From SZUA-35 sp963781035 (GTDB lineage Bacteria; Actinomycetota; Acidimicrobiia; Acidimicrobiales; SZUA-35): a DNA stretch of 64,000 bases. Shown here one piece after another: positions 47,675 to 57,090 of this stretch (its first letter is position 1; every line of letters begins with the position of its first letter). Where the stretch lies: assembly GCA_963781035.1 (NCBI GenBank), contig CAWAEN010000007.1, forward strand, positions 248,001 through 312,000, given 5' to 3'. The notes below the pieces were generated by a model. It ran no database searches and had not been told where the DNA came from. It saw nothing but the letters and a program-made list of their open reading frames with translations. A program made the translations under genes and the position numbers.

Positions 47675-48292
47675 ATGTCACTCGCCTCGGACACCGACCA
47701 CGAACCGATCGGGCGAGTTCGCATCCTCGACGAGGCAGCACGTCTGTTCCTGCGCCATGGGTACGCCGCGACCTCGCTCCGTGACATCGCCTCGTCCTCG
47801 GGAATGCAGCCCGGATCGGTCTACTACCACTTCGGCTCGAAGGACGAGATCCTCGAAGAGATCCTGCGCCGCGGCATCGTTGCGGTCGACGACGTCTTCG
47901 TGGCCACCGATGATGCCCACCCGGCCGGCCTCGACCCCGTCGAACGGCTCCGGCGCCACGTCCGGGCCCATCTCGGCGCTCTGTTCGAGCACGGCGCCTA
48001 CACCGCGGCTCACGTCACCGTGTTCCACTCGGCTCCTCCCGCAGTTCGGGCCGCTTCGATACCGGTGCGAGACGCCTACGAGCAGCGCTGGCAAGTTCTG
48101 CTGCGCGAGGTCGCTCCCGACTCCGACGCGGATCTGACACTCGTCAGGCTGCTCCTGCTCGGCGCGATGAGTTCGGCCCTGGAGTGGTTCACGCCCACCG
48201 GCGCTCGCACCCTCGACGACGTCGCCGACACCATCGTCCGCCAGACCGTCAGCGGTCTCGGCATCGACCAACCCCCGACCCCGGAGGACCCC
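47675..48292 (+). CDS. TetR-family transcriptional regulator
   Basis: About 206 residues. The N-terminal helix-turn-helix reads RILDEAARLFLRHGYAATSLRDIASSSGMQPGSVYYHFGSKDEIL, a textbook TetR DNA-binding domain; the rest is a helical ligand domain. As sequenced there is no stop before the carboxylase start, giving an apparent fusion. However, a GGAGG site precedes the carboxylase ATG and TGA at 48294 would overlap it as ATGA if one base is wrong in the nearby C runs, so two separate genes are likely. Probably senses an acyl-CoA and controls the divergent synthetase and the carboxylase operon. Confidence 0.85.
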
Positions 48293-49922
48293 ATGACGGC
48301 AATCAACACGATTGCGTCCCGCCTCGACCTCGGCAGTCCCATCGCCAAGGAGAACCTCGAGACGAATCGAGCACTGGCTCACACCCTCGCCGAGCGAATG
48401 CAGTGGGCGATCGACGGAGGCACGCGGCGCGATCGGGCGATCGAGCGCCATCATTCGCGGGGCAAGGTCATGGTCAGAGACCGCATCGACCTCGTCATCG
48501 ACCAGGGCACGTCTTTCCTCGAACTGTCGACCCTCGCCGGCTGGGGCCAGTACGACGACTCGGCTCCGGGAGCCGGCATCGTCACCGGGATCGGCATCGT
48601 CCACGGTGTCCCCTGGATGTTCATCGCCAACGACGCCACGGTGAAGGGCGGCTCGTTGATGCCCGTGTCGATCAAGAAACACGTACGGGCCCAGGAGATC
48701 GCAGAGGAGAACGACCTCGGCTGCATCTACCTCGTCGATTCCGGCGGAGCGTTCCTACCGATGCAGGACGAAGTGTTCCCTGACAAGGACCACTTCGGGG
48801 GCACCTTCTACCGCCAGGCCAGGATGTCGGCCAAGGGGCTGCCGCAGCTGTCGGTCGTCCTCGGCGGCTGCACGGCGGGCGGGGCGTACGTACCGGCGCT
48901 GTCGGACGAGGTGATCATGGTGGAGGGCATCGGACGCATCTTCCTCGGCGGACCCCCGATCGTGAAAGCGGCACTTGGTGAGGTCGTCGACCCTGACGAA
49001 CTCGGCGGAGCCACGCTGCACACCAAGGTGTCCGGTGTCAGTGACCACCGCGTCGACACCGAACGAGAGGCCTACGCAAAGCTGCGCGAGATCTGCAGCA
49101 CGACGAATCGCCGGCGCATCGACCACCCCCAGGATTGGGCCGCCCCCTCCCCCGTCGAGCCGCCCAGATTCGACGCAGAAGAGCTGCACGCCGTCGTCAG
49201 TGCCGATGCCCGTATCCCCTTCGACATCTCCGAGATCATCATCCGACTCACCGACGGGTCACGCTTCGCCCCGTTCAAACCGGAATGGGGCGACACGATC
49301 GTGTGCGGCTTCGCCCGGTTGTGGGGTCATCAGGTCGGCATCATCGGCAACAACGGGATCATCTTCGCCGAGGCGGCGCTGAAGGCAACCCACTTCATCG
49401 AACTCTGCGAGCAACGTCAGATACCGCTCGTGTTCCTCCAGAACACGACAGGCTACATGGTCGGCAAGGACTCCGAAGCCGCCGGCATCGCCAAACACGG
49501 CGCCAAGATGGTCGCCGCGGTGGCGAACGCCAAGCGTCCCGAAGTTCACCGTGCTGGTCGGCGGCTCCTACGGCGCCGGGAACTACGGCATGTGCGGCCG
49601 CGGGTTCGCCCCCCGGTTCCTGTTCGCCTGGCCGACCAGCCGAATCGCCACGATGTCGGCCGAGACAGCGCAGACCGTGCTGGTCGACATTCGTCTCGCC
49701 GGCATGTCGGCAGAAGACACGACTGAGGAAGACGTCGCTCGACTCCGCGCCGAGGTCGCCGATCAATACGAGACCCAGTCTGATCCGTACTACGCCACGT
49801 CCCGCTTGTGGGACGACGGCCTCATCGATCCCGTTCACACCCGCGACGTGCTGGGGCTCTGCCTCGGTCTCGCCGCACGACAGGACGCTCCCGCCAGCGG
49901 CGGCATCGTCTACCGGATGTAG
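48293..49922 (+). CDS. accD1: Acyl-CoA carboxylase carboxyltransferase subunit (methylcrotonyl-CoA carboxylase beta type)
   Basis: About 543 residues, complete apart from one frame change near 49545. It transfers the carboxyl group from carboxybiotin to acyl-CoA. Family markers: ATVKGGSLMPVSIKKHVRAQEIAEEN, the oxyanion region YLVDSGGAFLPMQDEVFPD, MSAKGLPQLSVVLGGCTAGGAYVPALSDE, and VFLQNTTGYMVGKDSEAAGIAKHGAKM then VGGSYGAGNYGMCGRGFAPRFLF. This set fits methylcrotonyl/geranyl-CoA carboxylases better than acetyl- or propionyl-CoA carboxylases. Order with the biotin subunit and the acyl-CoA dehydrogenase matches accD1-accA1-fadE19 of leucine breakdown in mycobacteria. Confidence 0.9.
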
Positions 49923-49924
49923 TC

Positions 49925-51879
49925 ATGCGCATTCTCATCGCCAACCGAGGCGAGATCGCCCGTCGGATCATTCGTACTGCGCATCGTCTGGGCCACCAGA
50001 CCGTCGCCGTCTACGCCGAACCGGATGCCGGGTCCCCCCACGTCGCCGAGGCGACATCGTCGGTCTGCATCGGCCCTGCCGATCTGGCCAGCTCGTACCT
50101 CTCGGCTGACGCCATCCTTGACCGCGGCCGATCTGACCGGAGCCGACGCAGTCCATCCCGGGTACGGCTTCCTGTCCGAACAGGCGGCCTTCGCCCGCGC
50201 CGTCGTCGACAGCGGACGAATCTGGATCGGTCCGCACCCCGATGCCATCGATCGAATGGGTTCCAAGATCGAGGCACGCCGACTTGCCGCCGGTGCCGGC
50301 GTTCCGATCATTCCGGGCTATGACGAGTCCCAGGATCCCGCCGTCCTGGCCGATCAGGCGGCGAAGATCGGCTTCCCGGTCCTGGTGAAAGCCTCCGCCG
50401 GTGGCGGTGGGCGCGGCATCGGATCGCCTACGAGCCGGCCGACTTCGCCGAGGCACTCAAGTCGGCGACGGACGAGGCCAGACTCGCCTTCGGCGACGAT
50501 CGGGTCATCGTCGAGCGCTACGTCACCCGTCCTCGTCACGTCGAAGTCCAGATCGTCGGCGACAAACACGGCAACGTCGTCCACCTCGGCACCCGCGAGT
50601 GTTCGGTGCAACGCCGATACCAGAAGCTGCTCGAAGAAGCACCCGGCCCCGAATCTGCCCGAGGCGACCAGAAGCGGCCTCGTGTGAGGCGGCCGTCGCT
50701 CTGGCCTCCTCCATCGGCTACGACTCGGCCGGCACTGTCGAGTACGTGGTCGACGACACCAACGGCGACTATTTCTTCCTCGAGATGAACACGCGCCTGC
50801 AGGTGGAACACCCCGTCACCGAGGAAGTCACCGGGCTCGATCTGGTCGAGCTGATGATCCGTTCGGCCGAAGGGGCTCACCCTCCCGATCCGACAGGATC
50901 AGGTCGACGTTCTCACGGCCATTCGTTCGAGGCGAGAATCACGGCCGAAGACGCAAGCCAGGAATTCCGGCCGGACACCGGAACCATCCACCAGCTCAGC
51001 GTTCCCGAGGGTGTTCGCTGGGAGAGCGCAGTCGAAGCGGGATCGACGTGTCACCGCACTACGACCCGATGATCGCCAAGCTCATCGTCCACGGAGCCGA
51101 CCGGAGTCCGCTCTCGCCGGTCGGTCCGTCGAGCGCTCGACGAGCTCATCATCGACGGGCTTCCGTCCACGGCACCGTTCCATCGTTGGTTGATCGACCA
51201 GCCCCCAGTGGTGGCCGGTCGGGTCACCACTCGATTCCTGGACGAACACGCGATCCCGAACATCGACCCATCGGCTCGATCCGGCTCGTGTCGCTGCGAT
51301 GGCATGGATGGTGGCCGCGACGGATCGTACCGCCGACAGACCCCTGGACGGCACTCGCCAGTTTCCGGACCACCCCGCACCGAGCCCGACGCAACATCGG
51401 GCTGGCCGCAAGGACGGCTCCATCGTCGAGGTCGAGCTGGGCGATCGATGCGCGGATCGTCGGCGCCCAGTCTCCGTGGGTCGCGATTCGAGTGGGTCGA
51501 CGCCGACGGCGTCGCACGCGGTGCCGGTGGTCGTCGATGTCGAGCTGGGTCGGGTTGCGATCAACATCGACGGAGGCACGCACGGGTACGGCATCGTCTC
51601 CCGCAGTCAGCGGTGGTCAGCCGACGCCGGGTCCGGCCACGCCGTCGACGGCGCGCTGGTCGCCCCGTTCCCCGGAGCGATCGCCGAGGTCACGTCGCTG
51701 TCGGTGACGTCGTCGAGGCCGGCCAGACCCTCGTGGTTCTCGAGGCCATGAAGATGTTGCATCCACTCGTCGCCGACGGCAACGGCACGGTCGCCGAGGT
51801 GCGGGCCGTCGTCGGCACCCAAGTCGAGAGCCACGCCGTGCTCATCACCTTCGCATCGCCCGACATCCCCGAATCCTGA
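49925..51879 (+). CDS. accA1: Biotin carboxylase / BCCP subunit of acyl-CoA carboxylase (heavily frameshifted)
   Basis: About 650 residues. Begins MRILIANRGEIARRIIRTAHRLG; ATP-grasp part includes VHPGYGFLSEQAAFA, VLVKASAGGGGRGI, VERYVTRPRHVEVQIVGD and FLEMNTRLQVEHPVTE; the C-terminus has the biotin attachment lysine in LEAMKM. It carboxylates biotin with bicarbonate and ATP and carries it to the partner subunit. At least eight frame changes interrupt it (for example near 50120, 50418, 50655, 51048, 51120 and 51700), the worst case in the window, yet motif order is complete. Starts two bases after the beta-subunit stop. Confidence 0.87.
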
Positions 51880-51921
51880 CCGACGTCGACCGGAACACCC
51901 GCAGAGCCGAGGAGCACCACC

Positions 51922-53077
51922 ATGGCCAACCGAAACATCTACATGACAGACGAACTCCAGGCGATCTACGACCAGACCGTCGACTTCGTCTCGAAGGAGG
52001 TCACACCCCACGGCGACGAATGGGAGGAGGCAGGCAAGGTCCCTCGAGCAGGTGCTTCGATCGATGGGCTCGCTCGGAATGCTCAGTCTGCGGGTGCCAG
52101 AGGAGCACGGCGGAATCGGCCTCGGCATGCTGGCCTCTGCGGTGTTCTCCGAAGCGCTCGGCTCTTCGACCTTCGCCGGTTTCGATGTGACCGTCCTCGT
52201 CCACACCGACATGTCCGGCCCGCACCTGATCAACTCGGGAAGTGACGAGCAGCTCGCCGAGTGGCTGCCGGGAATGCTCTCCGGCGAGAAGATCCTCTCG
52301 ATCGCCGTCACCGAACCCGACGCCGGATCCGACGTCGCCGGCATCCGATCGACGGCGGTGAAGGACGGCGACGGTTGGCGGATCAACGGCACGAAGATGT
52401 ACATCACCAACGCCGTGTACGGCGACCTCACCATCGTCGCCGCCCGCACCGACGCCGGACAACAGCTACGGCATCTCGATGTTCCTGGTTCCGGCCGGCA
52501 CCGAAGGCTTCAGCGTCGCCAACAAGCTGAACAAACACGGGTGGCGTTGTTCCGACACCGCCGAACTCGTCCTCGACGACGTGTGGGTCTCGGACGAGCA
52601 GACTGCTCGGCACGCCGCATCGTGGGTTCTACGAGACCATGGCGAACTTCCAGAACGAACGGCTCGTCCTGGTCGGCATGGGTGTCGGTGCCGCACAGGC
52701 GGCGATCGATCAGACGCTCGCTCATTGCCAGGCTCGTCCGGCGTTCGGTGGCCATCTGTTCGACCTCGGCGCGATTCGGCAGCGGATGGCGATGAACCAG
52801 GCCAAGCTCGACGCCGTGCGGGCATCGATGTACCACGCCGCCTGGCTCCATGACGACGGTCAGGACAACGTCAAGGCGATGAGCGGCGTGAAGGCGTTCG
52901 GGTGCGAAGCCGATCAACCAGATCATGTACGACTGCCTCCAGTTCCACGGCGGCATGGGTTACATGAGCGAGACGCCGATCGAGCGGATGTACCGCGATG
53001 CCCGGATCCTTCCGATTGGTGGCGGTGCGACGGAAGTCATGCTCGAGGAGGTGGCGAAACGGTCATACGTCGGCTGA
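51922..53077 (+). CDS. Acyl-CoA dehydrogenase of the carboxylase operon (frameshifted)
   Basis: About 385 residues. N-terminus MTDELQAIYDQTVDFVSKEVTPHGDEWEEAG, then LGMLSLRVPEEHGGIGLGMLA, ILSIAVTEPDAGSDVAGI (flavin/substrate), WRINGTKMYITNA, FGGHLFDLGAIRQRMA and LQFHGGMGYMSETPIERMYRDARILPIGGGATEVM. At least four frame changes (near 52045, 52462, 52625, 52910). The position after the carboxylase genes and the overall pattern point to an isovaleryl/long-chain FadE19-like enzyme, so the operon could cover two successive steps of leucine breakdown. Ends TGA 53075-53077, ten bases before the antiporter gene. Confidence 0.88.
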
Positions 53078-53087
53078 ACTGCACTCC

Positions 53088-54564
53088 ATGAATGCAGGTT
53101 TCTCGGTGGACCCCGGGGTCCTGCTCGCCGGAGTGCTGCTGCTGGTCGGCGTCCTCGCCACTGGTGTCGCGTCCCGCTACCGCATACCCAGTCTCCTGTT
53201 GTTCCTCGGCCTCGGGGCCCTGGTGGCCGACGACGGGCTGGCGCTCGTCCGTTTCGACGATGCACAGCTGGCGCAGAACATCGCCACGCTGGCACTGGTC
53301 ATCATCCTGTTCGAAGGAGGTCTCGGCACCGAACCAGCGGCCTTCCGTGATGTCGGCTTCCCGGCGGGCCTCCTGGCCACCTTTGGTGTCGCCATCACTG
53401 CGGGAGTCGTCGGTCTCGCGGCATGGGGCCTGATGGGGCTGCCCGGCACCACGGCCCTGTTGCTCGGCTCGGTCGTCGCCTCGACCGACGCTGCCTCGGT
53501 CTTCGCCGTCCTTCGGCACGAACCTCTGCCGCAGCGAATCGAACGAACACTCCAGCTCGAGTCCGGGATGAACGATCCGGTTGCCGTGCTGTTGACCATC
53601 GGCATGGTCGAGGTGTGGCGGGCCGACCCCGGCATCGGTGACTGGGTCTGGTTCCTGGCCACCCAGCTCGGCGTCGGCCTCGCCGCCGGCGTCACGGTCG
53701 GATGGCTCGGTCGCTGGCTCATGGATCGAGTGACGGGCTCGTCGGCTGCACCGCTCGGCGTGGTCACGTTGGCGGTTGCCGCAATCTCCTACGGACTGGC
53801 TGCGGCCGCGGGGGGATCGGGCTTCTTGGCCGTGTATCTCACCGGTGCTGTGGTCGCGAGTTCTCGACGGTCCGTCCGCCGCGTGATGTACTTCCACGAA
53901 GGCCTCGCGGCGACTGCTCAAGCGGTGCTCTTCCTGCTGCTCGGCATCCTGGTGTTTCCCGGGGATCTGATCGTCGAGATCGGTTTGGCGACGGTCGTCG
54001 GCGCGACGCTGGTCCTGGTGGCGCGACCCATCGCTGTCGCCTGCGGTGCTCTCGTTCTTCTCCGTGCCATGGCGGCACATGGTCGTGGTCTCGTGGGGTG
54101 GCCTGCGCGGTGCAGTTCCCGTGGTTCTCGCCACCGTCCCGTTCACCGCCGGCCACCCTGACGGGCAGCTCATCTTCGAGGTCGCGTTCGTCGTGGTCGT
54201 GTTGTCGGTCGCCCTCCAGGCACCGACGGTCGGTCCGCTGGCTCGGCGGCTCGGTGTACTCGCCGTCGAGAAGACCACGGTGAGGCCGGAAATCATTGCT
54301 GTCGATGCTCTCGACGCCGACTTGGTGGAGATCACCGTCCCCGATGGCTCGCGGATGCAGGGTGTCAGTCTGGGGTCGTCGGCTCCCCCGGGCGGAGCTC
54401 GGGTTGCCGTCATCAGGCGGGGTGAGGAGACGGTCGTCCCCGATGGCGACACAGAGCTCGAGACGGGCGACGTGCTCCTCGTCATTGCCCCCCTGCGGTG
54501 CGACCTCGATGCGCTCGAAGCCTGGAGCCACGCGGCCCCGATCGAGGAGTCGAAGGAGAGCTGA
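53088..54564 (+). CDS. Cation/proton antiporter (CPA1/NhaP2 type) with TrkA-C domain
   Basis: About 491 residues. The N-terminal antiporter domain has some twelve hydrophobic segments; markers are SRYRIPSLLLFLGLGALV, IILFEGGLGTEP, STDAASVFAVLR and LESGMNDPVAVLLT, the last holding the ND pair typical of electroneutral exchangers. After a frame change near 54045 comes SWGGLRGAVPVVLATVPF, then a C-terminal cytosolic TrkA-C-like domain ending GDTELETGDVLLVIAP. It probably exchanges K+ or Na+ for protons in pH or volume control. Directly upstream of the heliorhodopsin gene but with a 91-base gap holding a promoter-like hexamer. Confidence 0.88.
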
Positions 54565-54642
54565 TTCGGTCCGATCCTTGCGGAGGAATCGGACGCGACC
54601 ACGATGTCGACGCCCGGTCCGTTGGTCCGGACCCGAGTGGGG

Positions 54643-54648
54643 TAGAAA
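54643..54648 (+). promoter_or_regulatory. -10 hexamer TAGAAA of the heliorhodopsin gene
   Basis: TAGAAA seven bases before ATG 54656 with TTGGTC 15 bases further up. A separate promoter rather than readthrough from the antiporter is suggested. Confidence 0.4.
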
Positions 54649-54655
54649 AGCGGCC

Positions 54656-55474
54656 ATGACTACTGCGACAACGGCAATCGATTTCGACCGCCAGACCGTC
54701 GAGGTCAGCGATCAGCGTCTCGGCAAGCTCCGCGTGTTCAACCTCGTCATGGGGCTCCTCCACCTGGTTTCCGGCGCCCTCATGGTGGTACTGGGGAACG
54801 ACTTCGAGCTGGACATCAGCACCTTCGCTCTCGACGGTCCGCCGGGGACCCCGCTGTCGGATGGTTCCATCAACCAGGTCTGGGGTCTTCCGTTGGCCTG
54901 GGGAACGGCGTCGTTCCTCTTCCTGTCTGCCTTCTTCCACTTGCTCATCGCGTCGCCGCTTGCGTTCGGGACGTACGCAGCCGAGTTGCGACGCAATCGG
55001 AACCGTTTTCGGTGGGTCGAGTATGCGATCTCGTCAACGCTGATGATCGTGTTGATCTCCCTCGTCACGGGAATCACCGACCTGGCGGCGCTGATCAGCA
55101 TTGCGTTCGTGAACGCCTCGATGATCCTCTTCGGTTGGCTCATGGAGATGACGAACCATTTCGACCGGCGGACCTGGTGGACACCGTTCTGGTTCGGCTG
55201 TGTCGCCGGTGTCGGCCCCTGGCTGGCGATCGCGGCCTACCTCTACGTCAACGTCAGCCGTGACGGCGGCGAGGGACCTCCAGGTTTCGTCTACGGCATC
55301 ATCTTCACGATCTTCTTCTTCTTCAACACCTTCGCCATCAACCAGTTTCTGCAGTACCGCAAGGTCGGGGCATGGTCGGACTACCTCAGGGGCGAGACCA
55401 CCTACATCGTGTTGAGCCTCGTGGCCAAGAGCGCCCTGGCGTGGCAGATCTTCGCCAACACCCTCATCGATTGA
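54656..55474 (+). CDS. Heliorhodopsin
   Basis: 272-residue, seven-helix protein of the heliorhodopsin family, intact. The retinal Schiff-base lysine is K258 in the last helix, in SLVAKSALAWQIFANTL, a heliorhodopsin signature. The counterion is expected at E122 in RWVEYAISSTLM, matching the E107 position of the founding protein 48C12. Other family features are the long extracellular loop after helix 1 (about 50-75), FFHLLIASPL and MEMTNHFDRRTWWTPFWFG. Membership of this inverted-topology photoreceptor group is clear; its function is unknown in general, and retinal synthesis genes are not in the window. Standalone gene between the antiporter and a flavoprotein monooxygenase. Confidence 0.95.
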   Translation: MTTATTAIDFDRQTVEVSDQRLGKLRVFNLVMGLLHLVSGALMVVLGNDFELDISTFALDGPPGTPLSDGSINQVWGLPLAWGTASFLFLSAFFHLLIASPLAFGTYAAELRRNRNRFRWVEYAISSTLMIVLISLVTGITDLAALISIAFVNASMILFGWLMEMTNHFDRRTWWTPFWFGCVAGVGPWLAIAAYLYVNVSRDGGEGPPGFVYGIIFTIFFFFNTFAINQFLQYRKVGAWSDYLRGETTYIVLSLVAKSALAWQIFANTLID

Positions 55475-55510
55475 CCCGGCTCCCGGTTCGAAGCCGTGAG
55501 GGGCGGGGGC

Positions 55511-55516
55511 TAACGT
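55511..55516 (+). promoter_or_regulatory. -10 hexamer TAACGT of the monooxygenase gene
   Basis: TAACGT eight bases before ATG 55525. Confidence 0.4.
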
Positions 55517-55524
55517 CGGGGCGC

Positions 55525-57033
55525 ATGCCAGACGACCAGGCCGACCCCATCGAGCACACCGATGTCCTGATCGTCGGGGCCGGGATCTCCGGAATCGGGG
55601 CTGCATACCACCTCCAGACCGACTGCCCTGATCGCGACTACGCGATCCTCGAGGCCCGGAGCGCGCTCGGCGGCACCTGGGATCTCTTTCGATATCCCGG
55701 TGTGCGCTCCGACAGCGACATGCACACTCTGGGCTTCAGCTTCAAACCGTGGACCGCCCGCAAGGCGATCGCCGACGGGCCTTCGATCCTCGCCTACCTG
55801 CAGGAGACCGCAGCCGAGTTCGGCATCGACCAGCACATCCGCTTCGGGCATCTCGTCACATCGGCCTCGTGGTCGTCGGCCGACGCTCGGTGGACGATCA
55901 CGGCCACAGAGTCGGCAGCAGACGGAAGTTCCGCCACCCGCGTCATGACCTGCAATGTGCTGCTGATGTGTTCCGGGTACTACAGCTACAAGGGCGGGTA
56001 CGAGCCCGATTTCGACGGTCGTGATGACTTCGCCGGCACCATCGTCCACCCACAGAAGTGGCCGGAAGATCTCGACTACGCAGGCAAGCGTGTCGTCGTG
56101 ATCGGGTCGGGGGCGACGGCCGTCACCCTCGTGCCGGCCATGGCCGAGACGGCGGGCCATGTCACCATGCTCCAACGATCGCCGACCTACGTCGTTGCCG
56201 CGCCAGACGTCGACGTCATCTCGCAGGGGCTCCGCAAGGTCCTCCCCGAGCGTCTGGCGTACGCCATCACCCGTCGGAAGAACGTGTTTCGGACCGAGCT
56301 GGTCTACAAGAAGTCCAGGACTCATCCAGACAAGGTCAAGTCGATGCTGCTCGATCTGGTCAGGAAGGAATTGGGCGACGACGAGACAGCACAACACTTC
56401 ACGCCGTCGTACAACCCGTGGGACCAGCGCCTCTGCCTCGTCCCGAACGGCGATCTGTTCGACGCCCTCAAGTCGGGCGGGGCATCGGTCGTCACCGCGT
56501 CGATCGACCGCTTCGTGCCGAACGGTATTCGATTGGAGGATGGCTCGACGCTCGAGGCGGATGTCATCGTCACCGCAACCGGGCTGCAGCTGGTGACGGT
56601 CGGGGACATGGATTTCGACGTCGACGGATCTCCGGTCGACTTCGCCGACACCTGGACGTACAAGGGACTCGCCTATTCGGATGTGCCGAATCTCGTGTCG
56701 ACATTCGGCTACATCAACGCGTCATGGACGTTGAGAGCCGACCTCGTGGCCGAGTACACGTGTCGGCTGCTCAACCACATGACCGAGACCGGTACTCGTG
56801 TGTTCACGCCGACCCTCAGACCCAGCGAGATGAACATGCCGCGTCGGCCATGGATCGACGACTTCTCGTCCGGCTACATGCAACGGATGATGCCTCTGCT
56901 GCCGAAACAGGGCGACCGCGAGCCATGGCTCAATACCCAGCGCTACTCGGCAGATCGAAAACTGCTCCGCAAGGGCCCGGTCGACGATGGTGTGATGCAG
57001 TTCTCGAACCCGGCCCTCGTTGCCGTCAGCTGA
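55525..57033 (+). CDS. FAD-dependent Baeyer-Villiger-type monooxygenase
   Basis: 502-residue intact flavoprotein. First Rossmann motif VGAGISGIGAAYHL (G18-x-G20-x2-G23), the BVMO-like fingerprint FAGTIVHPQKWP, and second Rossmann motif VVVIGSGATAVTLVP. It should use NADPH and oxygen to insert oxygen into a ketone or oxidise a heteroatom; EthA-like enzymes are close in layout (YNPWDQRLCLVPNGDLF is typical of that group). ATG 55525 gives a standard N-terminus. It converges with the GGDEF-like gene. Confidence 0.93.
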   Translation: MPDDQADPIEHTDVLIVGAGISGIGAAYHLQTDCPDRDYAILEARSALGGTWDLFRYPGVRSDSDMHTLGFSFKPWTARKAIADGPSILAYLQETAAEFGIDQHIRFGHLVTSASWSSADARWTITATESAADGSSATRVMTCNVLLMCSGYYSYKGGYEPDFDGRDDFAGTIVHPQKWPEDLDYAGKRVVVIGSGATAVTLVPAMAETAGHVTMLQRSPTYVVAAPDVDVISQGLRKVLPERLAYAITRRKNVFRTELVYKKSRTHPDKVKSMLLDLVRKELGDDETAQHFTPSYNPWDQRLCLVPNGDLFDALKSGGASVVTASIDRFVPNGIRLEDGSTLEADVIVTATGLQLVTVGDMDFDVDGSPVDFADTWTYKGLAYSDVPNLVSTFGYINASWTLRADLVAEYTCRLLNHMTETGTRVFTPTLRPSEMNMPRRPWIDDFSSGYMQRMMPLLPKQGDREPWLNTQRYSADRKLLRKGPVDDGVMQFSNPALVAVS

Positions 57034-57046
57034 GTTCGAGTTCGCT

Positions 57047-57089
57047 CAGAGTCTCAGAGTCTCAGGTATTGAGAGTAGGTATTGAGAGT
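57047..57089. repeat. Nested tandem repeats in a convergent gap
   Basis: Two 8-base copies of CAGAGTCT (57047-57062) and two 13-base copies of AGGTATTGAGAGT (57064-57089) lie between the monooxygenase stop and the GGDEF-like gene stop. Read on the minus strand, TGAGACTCT occurs three times, the first being that gene's stop codon context. Confidence 0.85.
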
Positions 57090-57090
57090 C

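Noticed and set aside
49925..51879. Biotin carboxylase gene as a decayed pseudogene
   Set aside because: Despite at least eight frame changes, all ATP-grasp motifs and the biotin lysine are intact and the neighbours show the same type of break, so sequence error is the simpler explanation.
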